The translations under genes were made by a program, and so were the position numbers. From Caryophanales bacterium UBA784 (GTDB taxonomy: Bacteria > Bacillota_I > Bacilli_A > RFN20 > CAG-288): 64,000 nt of DNA. The DNA lies in NCBI GenBank assembly GCA_002297045.1, contig DBJE01000004.1:62001-126000 (forward strand). The letters run 5' to 3'. This document shows, piece by piece, positions 24,936-31,778 of this stretch; position 1 is the stretch's first letter, and the number at the start of each line of letters is the position of its first letter. The notes under the pieces were generated by a model. It did no database searches. It saw only the letters and a program-made list of their open reading frames with translations, and was not told the DNA's origin.

Positions 24936-25586
24936 ATGGCTAAAGAAAGAACTACTCCCCGCTACATTAAGATCGCTCAGGACGTTTGCGGTAAGATTCT
25001 CACTGGCGAGTATCCGGAAGGAACACTCTTAAAAGGACGTTCCATTTTAGGTGCCGCCTATGGCGTCTCTCCGGAAACCGTCCGTAAGGCACTCAACATT
25101 CTTGAAAAGGACAAAGTTGTCTCTTCTAAGCGTGGTGTCGGTGTCTTTGTCGATTCCGTCCTTCATGCCCAGGAATTCGCAAACAAGTGGAAGGCTGAAA
25201 CCCAGATTAAGGATAAATATGCCAATCTGGAAAAGCTCTTAATCGAGCAGAAGGAACTTCAGGAAAAAATCAATAACGCCATTGACGACAGGAAAGATTC
25301 CTTCACCTTCCAGACAACCGAAGCCGTTAAGTTCTCCAGCGTTGAAATTCCGCAGAACAGCTGGATCAATGGCAAGACGGTCGGTGAAGTCTACTTCTGG
25401 AACTACACCGAAGCAACCATCGTTGCCGTTGTCGGTGCCGATAATATCACCAAGCAGTCTGTCGGCCCTGACTTTGTTCTTCATGCCGGAGATAAGCTTA
25501 TCTTCGTCGGCAAGGACAATCTTACCTACGACCGTGTCTTATCCTTCCTCACCTATGGCGTCATCAACCAGGGTGAGAACGCTTAG
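24936..25586 (+). CDS. GntR-type regulator with TrkA_C domain, BusR-like
   Basis: 216-residue transcription factor. Residues 1-75 are a GntR winged helix (YIKIAQDVCGKILTGEYPEG, YGVSPETVRKALNIL, KRGVGVFV), followed by a coiled coil and a C-terminal RCK_C/TrkA_C domain (GKTVGEVYFWNYTEATIVAV, then FVLHAGDKLIFVG). This arrangement is that of BusR, a c-di-AMP-responsive repressor of osmolyte or potassium uptake genes in lactococci and streptococci. The start at 24936 is fixed by TGGAGGAAAC; an earlier ATG at 24906 is unlikely because it lies in the promoter. No transporter is adjacent, so its target lies elsewhere. A terminator follows. Confidence 0.9.
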   Translation: MAKERTTPRYIKIAQDVCGKILTGEYPEGTLLKGRSILGAAYGVSPETVRKALNILEKDKVVSSKRGVGVFVDSVLHAQEFANKWKAETQIKDKYANLEKLLIEQKELQEKINNAIDDRKDSFTFQTTEAVKFSSVEIPQNSWINGKTVGEVYFWNYTEATIVAVVGADNITKQSVGPDFVLHAGDKLIFVGKDNLTYDRVLSFLTYGVINQGENA

Positions 25587-25606
25587 GCAGATAGCAGTAT
25601 TCTAAA

Positions 25607-25635
25607 GTCATCCTCCAAAAGAGGATGGCTTTTTT
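25607..25635 (+). terminator. Terminator after the BusR-like gene
   Basis: GTCATCCTC / GAGGATGGC stem (one wobble pair), CAAAA loop, six Ts. Confidence 0.93.
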
Positions 25636-25647
25636 GATTTTCTGAAA

Positions 25648-26370
25648 ATGAATAAAGTTTTCGTTCTGGTCATCTCAGTCCTTGCATTGACTACAGCATT
25701 GGTTCTTTTCCTCGTTAGAATCTTCCAAAAGAAGGAAGAAGAAGGGAAAGAGCATTTATCCTGGAAAGAAAGAAGGCGAAGAAATGCCCAAGAAGAAATC
25801 CGGAGAAAAGTGGCAGAGGCAGGACAAATGGGAGAAGAGTCCGTTGCCTGCCTCTGCGAAGAGATTTGCCGGGAATATGGAGGGGCTCTCTTCAATGATT
25901 TCTGCTTCGAAGATGAAAACGGATATTCATCGGAAATCGACCACATTCTTGTCACCAGAGGCGGGATATTCGTCATCGAAACGAAGAATTGGAACGGAAC
26001 AATATCCGGTGATCCATCCGATGAATTTATTACTTTCATGCATGCCGATGGAAAGCATGTGAAAAGGTATAGAAACCCGATTCTGCAGAACGAAAGCCAT
26101 ATCCGTCATCTAAAAAGAAGGCTATATCCTTCCACACAGGAGAGGATATCCATGGTTATTTTTGTTAAGGGAAATATAGAAAGGGAAAGCCAACAGCTAT
26201 TCAATCTTTATAGTGCAAGATGGTTCCTTGCCAAAAAGGCAAATGAAGCACGTTATTCTTCCTCTTTTATCCATGAATGGCAAGAGAAGCTGTCAAATCT
26301 GCAAAGAACGTACGGAATCGACCATAGGCGGCATAGGCAGGATATTGAAATCCACCAGCAAGACCAATAA
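25648..26370 (+). CDS. Membrane-anchored NERD-domain nuclease-like protein
   Basis: 240 residues starting with one transmembrane helix (VFVLVISVLALTTALVLFLV), then a Lys/Glu-rich linker and a NERD domain: EIDHILVTRGGIFVIETKNW, followed by NPILQNESHIRHLKRRL. The spaced E-D-ETK residues are the putative PD-(D/E)xK-type nuclease centre of NERD proteins. The role of such membrane-tethered NERD proteins is not settled. The gene sits between two terminators, so it is transcribed singly. Confidence 0.85.
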   Translation: MNKVFVLVISVLALTTALVLFLVRIFQKKEEEGKEHLSWKERRRRNAQEEIRRKVAEAGQMGEESVACLCEEICREYGGALFNDFCFEDENGYSSEIDHILVTRGGIFVIETKNWNGTISGDPSDEFITFMHADGKHVKRYRNPILQNESHIRHLKRRLYPSTQERISMVIFVKGNIERESQQLFNLYSARWFLAKKANEARYSSSFIHEWQEKLSNLQRTYGIDHRRHRQDIEIHQQDQ

Positions 26371-26372
26371 AA

Positions 26373-26393
26373 ATGCCGGCTTATAGCCGGCAT
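26373..26393. terminator. Bidirectional terminator between NERD gene and pyrG
   Basis: Perfect eight-base-pair stem ATGCCGGC / GCCGGCAT with TTATA loop; on the minus strand it is followed by TTTTTATT, so it mainly ends pyrG. Confidence 0.9.
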
Positions 26394-26397
26394 ATCG

Positions 26398-28014
26398 CTA
26401 AGCTTTTTTCTTCCTCTTCTTGTACTCAATGGCAGCGGCGATAAGCCCCTTGAAGAGAGGATGGGGACGGTCAGGACGGGAGTTGAATTCCGGATGGGCC
26501 TGCGTGGCAACAAAGAAGGGATGGGAAGGAATTTCAATCCTTTCGACGATGCGCTGATCCGGAGAGAATCCGACTGGAATAAGACCATTCTTCCTGAAGG
26601 CTTCCCGATAATCGTTGTTAACTTCATAACGATGACGGTGACGTTCGCTGATATCCTCCTTACCATAGAGTTTGCAGGGAATCGAGCCTGGGACAAGATG
26701 GCAGGGATAGGCGCCAAGTCGCCTTGTCCCGCCAAGGTTTTTCACCTCATTCTGTTCCGGCCTTAAGGCGATAACCGGATGCCTTGTCGAAGAATCGAAT
26801 TCGGTCGAGTTGGCATCGGCATAATGTAAGACGTCACGGGCAAACTCGATGATAGCCGTCTGCCTTCCTAGACAAATACCAAGGAAGGGAATCTTATTTT
26901 CCCGGGCGTACTTGATTGCCTCAAGCCTTCCTGGAATACCGCGGGAGCCAAAGCCTCCAGGGACAAGAAGACCGTCGGAATCCTTGAAAATGTCCGCAAC
27001 CGTTTCCGGTGTAACCTGTTCCGACTCCACCCAGTCGATTTCCACTTTCTTGTTGTAGGACCATCCTGCCGCCTTTAGTGCCTCATTGACGGAAATATAA
27101 GCATCATGGAGAGCCCTATATTTTCCGACCATGGTAATCTTTATCTTCTCTTTCGAGGACTTGATCTTCTTTACCCTTGCCTGCCATCCGGTAAGATTGG
27201 GATCGGGTGCCGGAATATGGAGAGTCTCACAGACTGCCTGGGCAAAGTGTTCTTTCTCTAATTCGAGAGGAAGCTCATACACACTTTCAACGTTCAGATT
27301 AGGAAGGACATGCGATGGCTGGACATTGCAGAAAAGAGAAAGCTTTTCCGTGACATTGTCCGGAATAGGATATTCACTACGGCAGACAATGATATCCGGT
27401 TGGAGACCCATAGACTGAAGGGATTTTACTGCCCTCTGTGTCGGCTTAGTCTTCAATTCCTCGCTGGCATGGAGATAAGGAATCAGGGATACCATGACGA
27501 TGCAGACGTTCTCACCACCGATTTCGTGACGGAACTGACGGATAGCCTCAAAGAAAGGCTGGGATTCAATATCACCGATGGTGCCACCGATCTCCACTAT
27601 CGTGATTCCGGTTTCATCCGTCTTGTAATTCCGGTGGAAGCGGGATTTGATTTCATTTGTCACATGGGGGATGACCTGGACGGTTCCTCCTCCGTAGTCG
27701 CCATGACGTTCCTTGGCCAAGACCGTCTCATAGATCTTTCCGGTCGTAACATTGGAATGCTTATCGAGCTTTTCATCGATGAAACGCTCATAATGGCCAA
27801 GATCCAAATCCGTCTCTGTTCCGTCGTCGGTAACAAAGACTTCCCCATGCTGGATAGGAGACATCGTTCCAGGATCCACATTTAAATAAGGATCGAATTT
27901 CTGCCTGGTCACTTTGTAGCCGCGGGCCTTAAGAAGACGTCCTAGGCTCGCCGCCGTGATTCCTTTTCCTAATCCAGAGATAACGCCACCTGTTACGAAA
28001 ATATATTTTTCCAT
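26398..28014 (-). CDS. pyrG: CTP synthase
   Basis: Converts UTP to CTP with glutamine-derived ammonia. Amidoligase domain: KYIFVTGGVISGLGKGITAA, QKFDPYLNVDPGTMSP, GGTIGDIESQPF. Glutaminase domain: VPGGFGSRGIPGM, FLGICLGMQTA with the nucleophile Cys, ALMPEQ, GGTMRLGAYPC, RHRHRYE and the catalytic HPEF. In CLGMQ, LMPEQ and GGTMRLG the Met codon is AGG while Arg is CGA; RHRHRYE uses CGT throughout. With AGG as Arg three near-invariant motifs would be broken. Length 538 is normal. It follows the CBS gene by 17 bases. Confidence 0.98.
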   Translation of the reverse strand: MEKYIFVTGGVISGLGKGITAASLGRLLKARGYKVTRQKFDPYLNVDPGTMSPIQHGEVFVTDDGTETDLDLGHYERFIDEKLDKHSNVTTGKIYETVLAKERHGDYGGGTVQVIPHVTNEIKSRFHRNYKTDETGITIVEIGGTIGDIESQPFFEAIRQFRHEIGGENVCIVMVSLIPYLHASEELKTKPTQRAVKSLQSMGLQPDIIVCRSEYPIPDNVTEKLSLFCNVQPSHVLPNLNVESVYELPLELEKEHFAQAVCETLHIPAPDPNLTGWQARVKKIKSSKEKIKITMVGKYRALHDAYISVNEALKAAGWSYNKKVEIDWVESEQVTPETVADIFKDSDGLLVPGGFGSRGIPGRLEAIKYARENKIPFLGICLGRQTAIIEFARDVLHYADANSTEFDSSTRHPVIALRPEQNEVKNLGGTRRLGAYPCHLVPGSIPCKLYGKEDISERHRHRYEVNNDYREAFRKNGLIPVGFSPDQRIVERIEIPSHPFFVATQAHPEFNSRPDRPHPLFKGLIAAAIEYKKRKKKA

Positions 28015-28031
28015 AGAACTTCGGTCCTTTC

Positions 28032-28433
28032 CTATTTTTTATTCTCGGCAAAGTAGAGGATAATGCTCTTCCGCGTAATGATTCCCATGAAGATTCCCTT
28101 TTCATCCAAGACCGGAACAAAATTCTGATTGATGGCTAAGTGGAGAAGATCGTTCCTATCGGCATCGAATCGGATGGATTCAAGCCGTCTCCGGCAGGGA
28201 ACAAGGGAAACAGGAACGTCTTCTGCCTTCTTATAATTCCTATCCCTTTGATCTTTCACAAACCAAAAAATGTCCCCTTCAGAAATTGTCCGAACATATT
28301 TTCCGTCTTTGGATAGAAGAGGGATGGCAGTGTAATGATGGTAGGAAAGCTTTTCGACGACCTGGCGGATCGAGGAAGAGTCTTCTGCGTAAGCAACCTG
28401 GCTTTTTGGAATCAGAAAAAACAGGATGTTCAT
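28032..28433 (-). CDS. CBS-domain protein, DarB/CbpB-like
   Basis: 133 residues forming a CBS pair: FFLIPKSQVAYAEDSSSIRQ, YHHYTAIPLLSKDGKYV, then DMNDLLHLAINQNFVPVLDE and GIITRKSII. The N terminus and the segment around NQNFVPV closely follow B. subtilis YkuL/DarB, a small c-di-AMP-binding protein linked to (p)ppGpp and pyruvate carboxylase control. In DMNDLL the Met is AGG (family DMEDLL). It precedes pyrG in a two-gene operon. Ligand is inferred from similarity. Confidence 0.85.
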   Translation of the reverse strand: MNILFFLIPKSQVAYAEDSSSIRQVVEKLSYHHYTAIPLLSKDGKYVRTISEGDIFWFVKDQRDRNYKKAEDVPVSLVPCRRRLESIRFDADRNDLLHLAINQNFVPVLDEKGIFMGIITRKSIILYFAENKK

Positions 28434-28626
28434 AACTAGTCTATTATATCCAAAAAGAGGGCAAAATCTATCCGAAAATCAGACAGAAACCAAAGTTTGT
28501 TAAGATAATTTAACGCAAATAAAAGAAGGGAAAGAGTTGAAATACACCACTTTCTTAGGTAAAATTCCGCTTTTTTCCTTTCCTGCCTTATAATAGATAA
28601 GGTATTTTCTGTAGGAGGACTCCAAC

Positions 28627-30237
28627 ATGGAAAAGAAAAAGAATTTTTATATTACTACACCGATTTATTACGCTTCCGGCAACATCCACATCGGACACAC
28701 TTACTGCTGTGTCTGTGCGGATACGATAGCCCGCTATAAACGTCTAGCCGGCTATAACGTCCGCTTCAGGACAGGTTCTGACGAACATGGCCAGAAGATT
28801 CAGCAGAAAGCAGAAGCAGCAGGCCTTGAGCCGAAGGCCTACGTAGATAAAATCGCCCAGTCCTTCAAGGATGTCTGGAAAGCACTGGACATTTCCTATG
28901 ATTGGTATGTCCGGACAACGGATACCTACCATGTCGAACTAGTCCAGAAGGTCTTTACCGAACTACTGGAAAAAGGCGACATCTATCTTGGAGAATACAA
29001 GGGATGGTACTGCACTCCGGATGAGACCTTCTGGTCGGATAGCCAGGTTATCGTCGATGAAAAAGGCAACCATTTCTGTCCGGACTGCCATCGTCCCGTC
29101 CATAGGGACTCGGAAAAAGCCTACTTCCTCAACGTAAAGAAATTCGTCCCATGGCTTCTGGAATTCTATCAGACCCATCCCGATTTCTGTGCACAGGATA
29201 AAATCAACGAGAGGGTCAATACCTTCATCAAGCCGGGCCTAGAGGATCTCTGCATCACCCGTACTTCCTTTAGCTGGGGTATTCCGACGAAAGAAGATCC
29301 TAAACATGTCATCTACGTCTGGATTGATGCCCTTCTTAACTATATTTCCGCATTAGGATATAAGACAGAAGACGACCATCTCTTTAAGACTTTCTGGGGA
29401 GATGACTGTGAAATTGTCCATCTAGTCGGACGGGACATTACCCGTTTCCATACGATTTACTGGCCAATCCTTCTTAAAGCACTGAATCTGCGGGAACCCG
29501 ACAAGGTCATCGTCCATGGTCTTCTTTTAACCCGCTCTGGAGTCAAACTTTCCAAATCATTAGGGAATGCTCCTTCTCCTTATCCGCTTATTGAGCGCTA
29601 TGGGATTGATTCTCTCCGTTATTACATGGTCCGGGAAATCGAATTCGGAAAAGACGGTACCTTTACTCCTCTTCAGTTTGTAGACCGCAGGAATGCGGAT
29701 CTTGCCAACACCTACGGAAACCTTGTCAACCGTGCCCTATCGAGGATCAAGAAATACTTTGACGGAGTGATTCCCGTCTACAAGGAACCAGTCTCTGAAT
29801 TGACCAAAAAGGTCTATGCAGACGTCAAGGAAAAGCTAAACCAGTACAAGATTTATAGGGACGGCCTTCAGATTACAGATGGAGCAGGAAAGGCAAGGGA
29901 GCTGATTGCCCTTGGCAACAAATACTTCGATGATATCGCCCCATGGTCGCAGGCCAAAAAAGGAAACACGGAACTTCTTGCTGAATCCCTTTACTGTGCA
30001 GCGGAAATCATCCGTATCGGTTCCATCCTTCTTTCGCCGATAAGGCCAAGGAAGACAAAGGATGCCTTAAACCAGGAGAATGTTCCTGAGGAGCTACGCT
30101 CCCTTGCTTCCACTGAAACAATCGGAAAGCTCTCCGGAATCAAACTGAACGAGACTTCTCCTCTCTTCCCCCGGCTAAAGAAGGAAGATGAAGTGAAGTT
30201 CTTGACCGAACTTATCGATTCCAAGGAAGCAAAATAA
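28627..30237 (+). CDS. metG: Methionyl-tRNA synthetase
   Basis: Charges tRNA-Met. The 536-residue class I enzyme has the HIGH motif (GNIHIGHTY), RTGSDEHGQKIQ, zinc knuckle-like CxxC (HFCPDCHR), RTSFSWGIP, YVWIDALLNYI, and KLSKSLGN, a Leu variant of KMSKS. The anticodon-binding helix domain has DLANTYGNLVNR and APWSQAK, retaining the Asn, Arg and Trp positions used for anticodon contact in E. coli MetRS. The C-terminal tRNA-binding OB domain of longer MetRS is absent. The enzyme is of special interest because it, or a paralogue, must charge an AGG-reading tRNA. A TATAAT at 28589 and TAGGAGG precede the ATG. Confidence 0.97.
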   Translation: MEKKKNFYITTPIYYASGNIHIGHTYCCVCADTIARYKRLAGYNVRFRTGSDEHGQKIQQKAEAAGLEPKAYVDKIAQSFKDVWKALDISYDWYVRTTDTYHVELVQKVFTELLEKGDIYLGEYKGWYCTPDETFWSDSQVIVDEKGNHFCPDCHRPVHRDSEKAYFLNVKKFVPWLLEFYQTHPDFCAQDKINERVNTFIKPGLEDLCITRTSFSWGIPTKEDPKHVIYVWIDALLNYISALGYKTEDDHLFKTFWGDDCEIVHLVGRDITRFHTIYWPILLKALNLREPDKVIVHGLLLTRSGVKLSKSLGNAPSPYPLIERYGIDSLRYYMVREIEFGKDGTFTPLQFVDRRNADLANTYGNLVNRALSRIKKYFDGVIPVYKEPVSELTKKVYADVKEKLNQYKIYRDGLQITDGAGKARELIALGNKYFDDIAPWSQAKKGNTELLAESLYCAAEIIRIGSILLSPIRPRKTKDALNQENVPEELRSLASTETIGKLSGIKLNETSPLFPRLKKEDEVKFLTELIDSKEAK

Positions 30238-30264
30238 CCGGAATCGTTCTCTTGCAGAAGAAAA

Positions 30265-30290
30265 GGGCTTTCTTTGCGGAAGCCCCTTTT
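30265..30290. terminator. Terminator between metG and the MBL gene
   Basis: GGGCTT / AAGCCC stem with a nine-base loop and CTTTT on the plus strand; A-rich DNA on the other side could let it serve the convergent gene too. Confidence 0.75.
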
Positions 30291-30946
30291 CATTTATTTT
30301 CGATTGATAACAAATATGGATTCGTCTTTTCCTCTCTTCCGAGATTCGTCCTTGACCCATGGCCTGGATAGATGACCAAAGTCGGTTTGAGGGAGAGAAG
30401 CTTCTTTAGGGAGGAAGCCATCTTGTCCGGCTGACTAGTCGGCCTATCCCTTCTGCCGATAGAACCGGCAAAGAGGGTGTCTCCGGTGAATAAGGCATTG
30501 TCATCTTCAAACAGGTAGCAAAGAGAACCCTTGGTATGGAAAGGGGTGGCAATAACCTTAGCAGTGTATTTTCCGATTTTTATCGCGTCACCGTCCTTTA
30601 CGGGAATCGGATTGATATTCCTTGATATCTTCTCGCCCCTCCTTGAACAGGCGTTCCTGCTCGGAGAAGAAAGAAGAGGAATATCCTCTTCGCTCCTATA
30701 GACAGGGATATCGTATTTCTTTTTATAATAGCTGAGGAGCTTAGGTATACCACGGATATGATCAAAATGGGCGTGCGTCAAAAGTATGGCAGCGACTTTT
30801 TCATAATGGCTGTCAATGTAATCCGTTATTGCCTTATTTGTCGAGCCTAAGTCAACAATAACACAAGGATCCCCGATTTTTCCAAGGACATAGGTGTTAG
30901 CGGAAAACTCTTTGGCATCGGGTTCAGTTACAAAAATCTTTACCAT
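30290..30946 (-). CDS. MBL-fold metallohydrolase, glyoxalase II-like
   Basis: 218-residue metallo-beta-lactamase fold hydrolase with two-metal site: THAHFDHIRG, ATPFHTKGSLCYLF, FTGDTLFAGSIGRMDMP and PGHGSRTNLGREEKTNP. This is the pattern of the YqgX/GloB-like thioesterase group of Firmicutes. AGG gives RMDMP, matching the family RTDLP. The start MVKIFVTEPDAKEFSANTYV is preferred to an upstream in-frame start because the family begins this way. It converges on metG. Confidence 0.88.
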   Translation of the reverse strand: MVKIFVTEPDAKEFSANTYVLGKIGDPCVIVDLGSTNKAITDYIDSHYEKVAAILLTHAHFDHIRGIPKLLSYYKKKYDIPVYRSEEDIPLLSSPSRNACSRRGEKISRNINPIPVKDGDAIKIGKYTAKVIATPFHTKGSLCYLFEDDNALFTGDTLFAGSIGRRDRPTSQPDKMASSLKKLLSLKPTLVIYPGHGSRTNLGREEKTNPYLLSIENK

Positions 30947-31037
30947 GGTGCACCCCGGAATTCTATTATAAAGCATTCCTATTCCTTCGCAAACGCTAAA
31001 TATCTGCCCTAATCCACCGGATGCTAAGCACTACACT

Positions 31038-31065
31038 TTGAAAATAAGCCAAACATCGATATAAT
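31038..31065 (+). promoter_or_regulatory. Promoter of the TM2-SOR operon
   Basis: TTGAAA (31038-31043), 16-base spacer, TATAAT (31060-31065), about 33 bases before the first ATG. Confidence 0.85.
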
Positions 31066-31097
31066 ATTGTCGGAAATACAAAAAAGGTTTAACTAAA

Positions 31098-31343
31098 ATG
31101 AACGAAGAATACGCTATCAAAGAAAAGAAAGTCGATCCGTGGCTGATTGTCATCCTGTTTTTCTTCGGATGGTTAGGAATCGACAAATTCTATTATGCAA
31201 AGAGTTTCAAAGAAGCATGGAAGTTCGCTTTAGTCAAACTTCTTTATACCTGCATTGTCATCGGAATCTTCTGGAACCTCTTTGATATCATCAAGGCCTT
31301 TCAGAACAAATACGAACTCGATGCACGGGAATATTTCCATTAA
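31098..31343 (+). CDS. TM2-domain membrane protein
   Basis: 81 residues with two transmembrane helices separated by the TM2 signature (FFFGWLGIDKFYYAKSFKEA, then IGIFWNLFDIIKAF). TM2 proteins are widespread and of unclear function. It is co-transcribed with the superoxide reductase gene 22 bases downstream; whether the two act together is not known. Confidence 0.85.
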   Translation: MNEEYAIKEKKVDPWLIVILFFFGWLGIDKFYYAKSFKEAWKFALVKLLYTCIVIGIFWNLFDIIKAFQNKYELDAREYFH

Positions 31344-31365
31344 ACCAGGAGGAAATATCTGAAGT

Positions 31366-31731
31366 ATGGAGGTCAAATTCTTAAAAAACAAAAAGACCAA
31401 TGAGGTCACTCTCTCGCTCTTTGGAAATCCAAGCGATGAGGAAGTCGAATTAGTCGCCAACACGACTGATGCTGCCAAGGAGAAGCATGTACCTGTCTTC
31501 ACCATCGAAGGAAATAAGGTCCATGTCCAGGTCGGTTCCGTCCTTCATCCTAGGACGGAAGCCCATCATATCGTCTTCATTGCCTTAGTGACTGACCAGA
31601 AGGCTGAGAGGAAATACCTCAATCCTACCGGAGAGCCGAAGGCTGACTTCGTCTTAGCCGATGGTGAGAAAGTCGAAAAAATCTACGAGTACTGCAACCT
31701 TCACGGCCTTTGGGTCGTTGAGGCTGATTAA
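31366..31731 (+). CDS. Superoxide reductase (desulfoferrodoxin-type, catalytic domain)
   Basis: Reduces superoxide to peroxide at a mononuclear Fe centre. All ligands of centre II are visible: EKHVPVF (Glu-Lys-His), HPMTEAHH (two His) and YCNLHGLW (Cys and His). The N-terminal desulforedoxin Cys4 site (centre I) is missing: the first 40 residues lack cysteine. In HPMTEAHH the Met is AGG (31552), matching the family HPMTEEHYI. The 121-residue length fits one-iron enzymes. An AGGAGG precedes the ATG and a terminator follows. It indicates an anaerobic or microaerobic lifestyle. Confidence 0.93.
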   Translation: MEVKFLKNKKTNEVTLSLFGNPSDEEVELVANTTDAAKEKHVPVFTIEGNKVHVQVGSVLHPRTEAHHIVFIALVTDQKAERKYLNPTGEPKADFVLADGEKVEKIYEYCNLHGLWVVEAD

Positions 31732-31747
31732 AACTTTCCGACGGAAA

Positions 31748-31778
31748 GGAGGGCACCCTTATCGGATGCCCTCCTTTT
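31748..31778. terminator. Bidirectional terminator after SOR
   Basis: GGAGGGCA pairs with TGCCCTCC across an eleven-base loop with T/A runs on both sides; it separates two convergent genes. Confidence 0.92.

Noticed and set aside
28627..30237. MetRS inactivated by the loss of KMSKS
   Set aside because: KLSKS is a conservative variant and the rest of the enzyme is intact.
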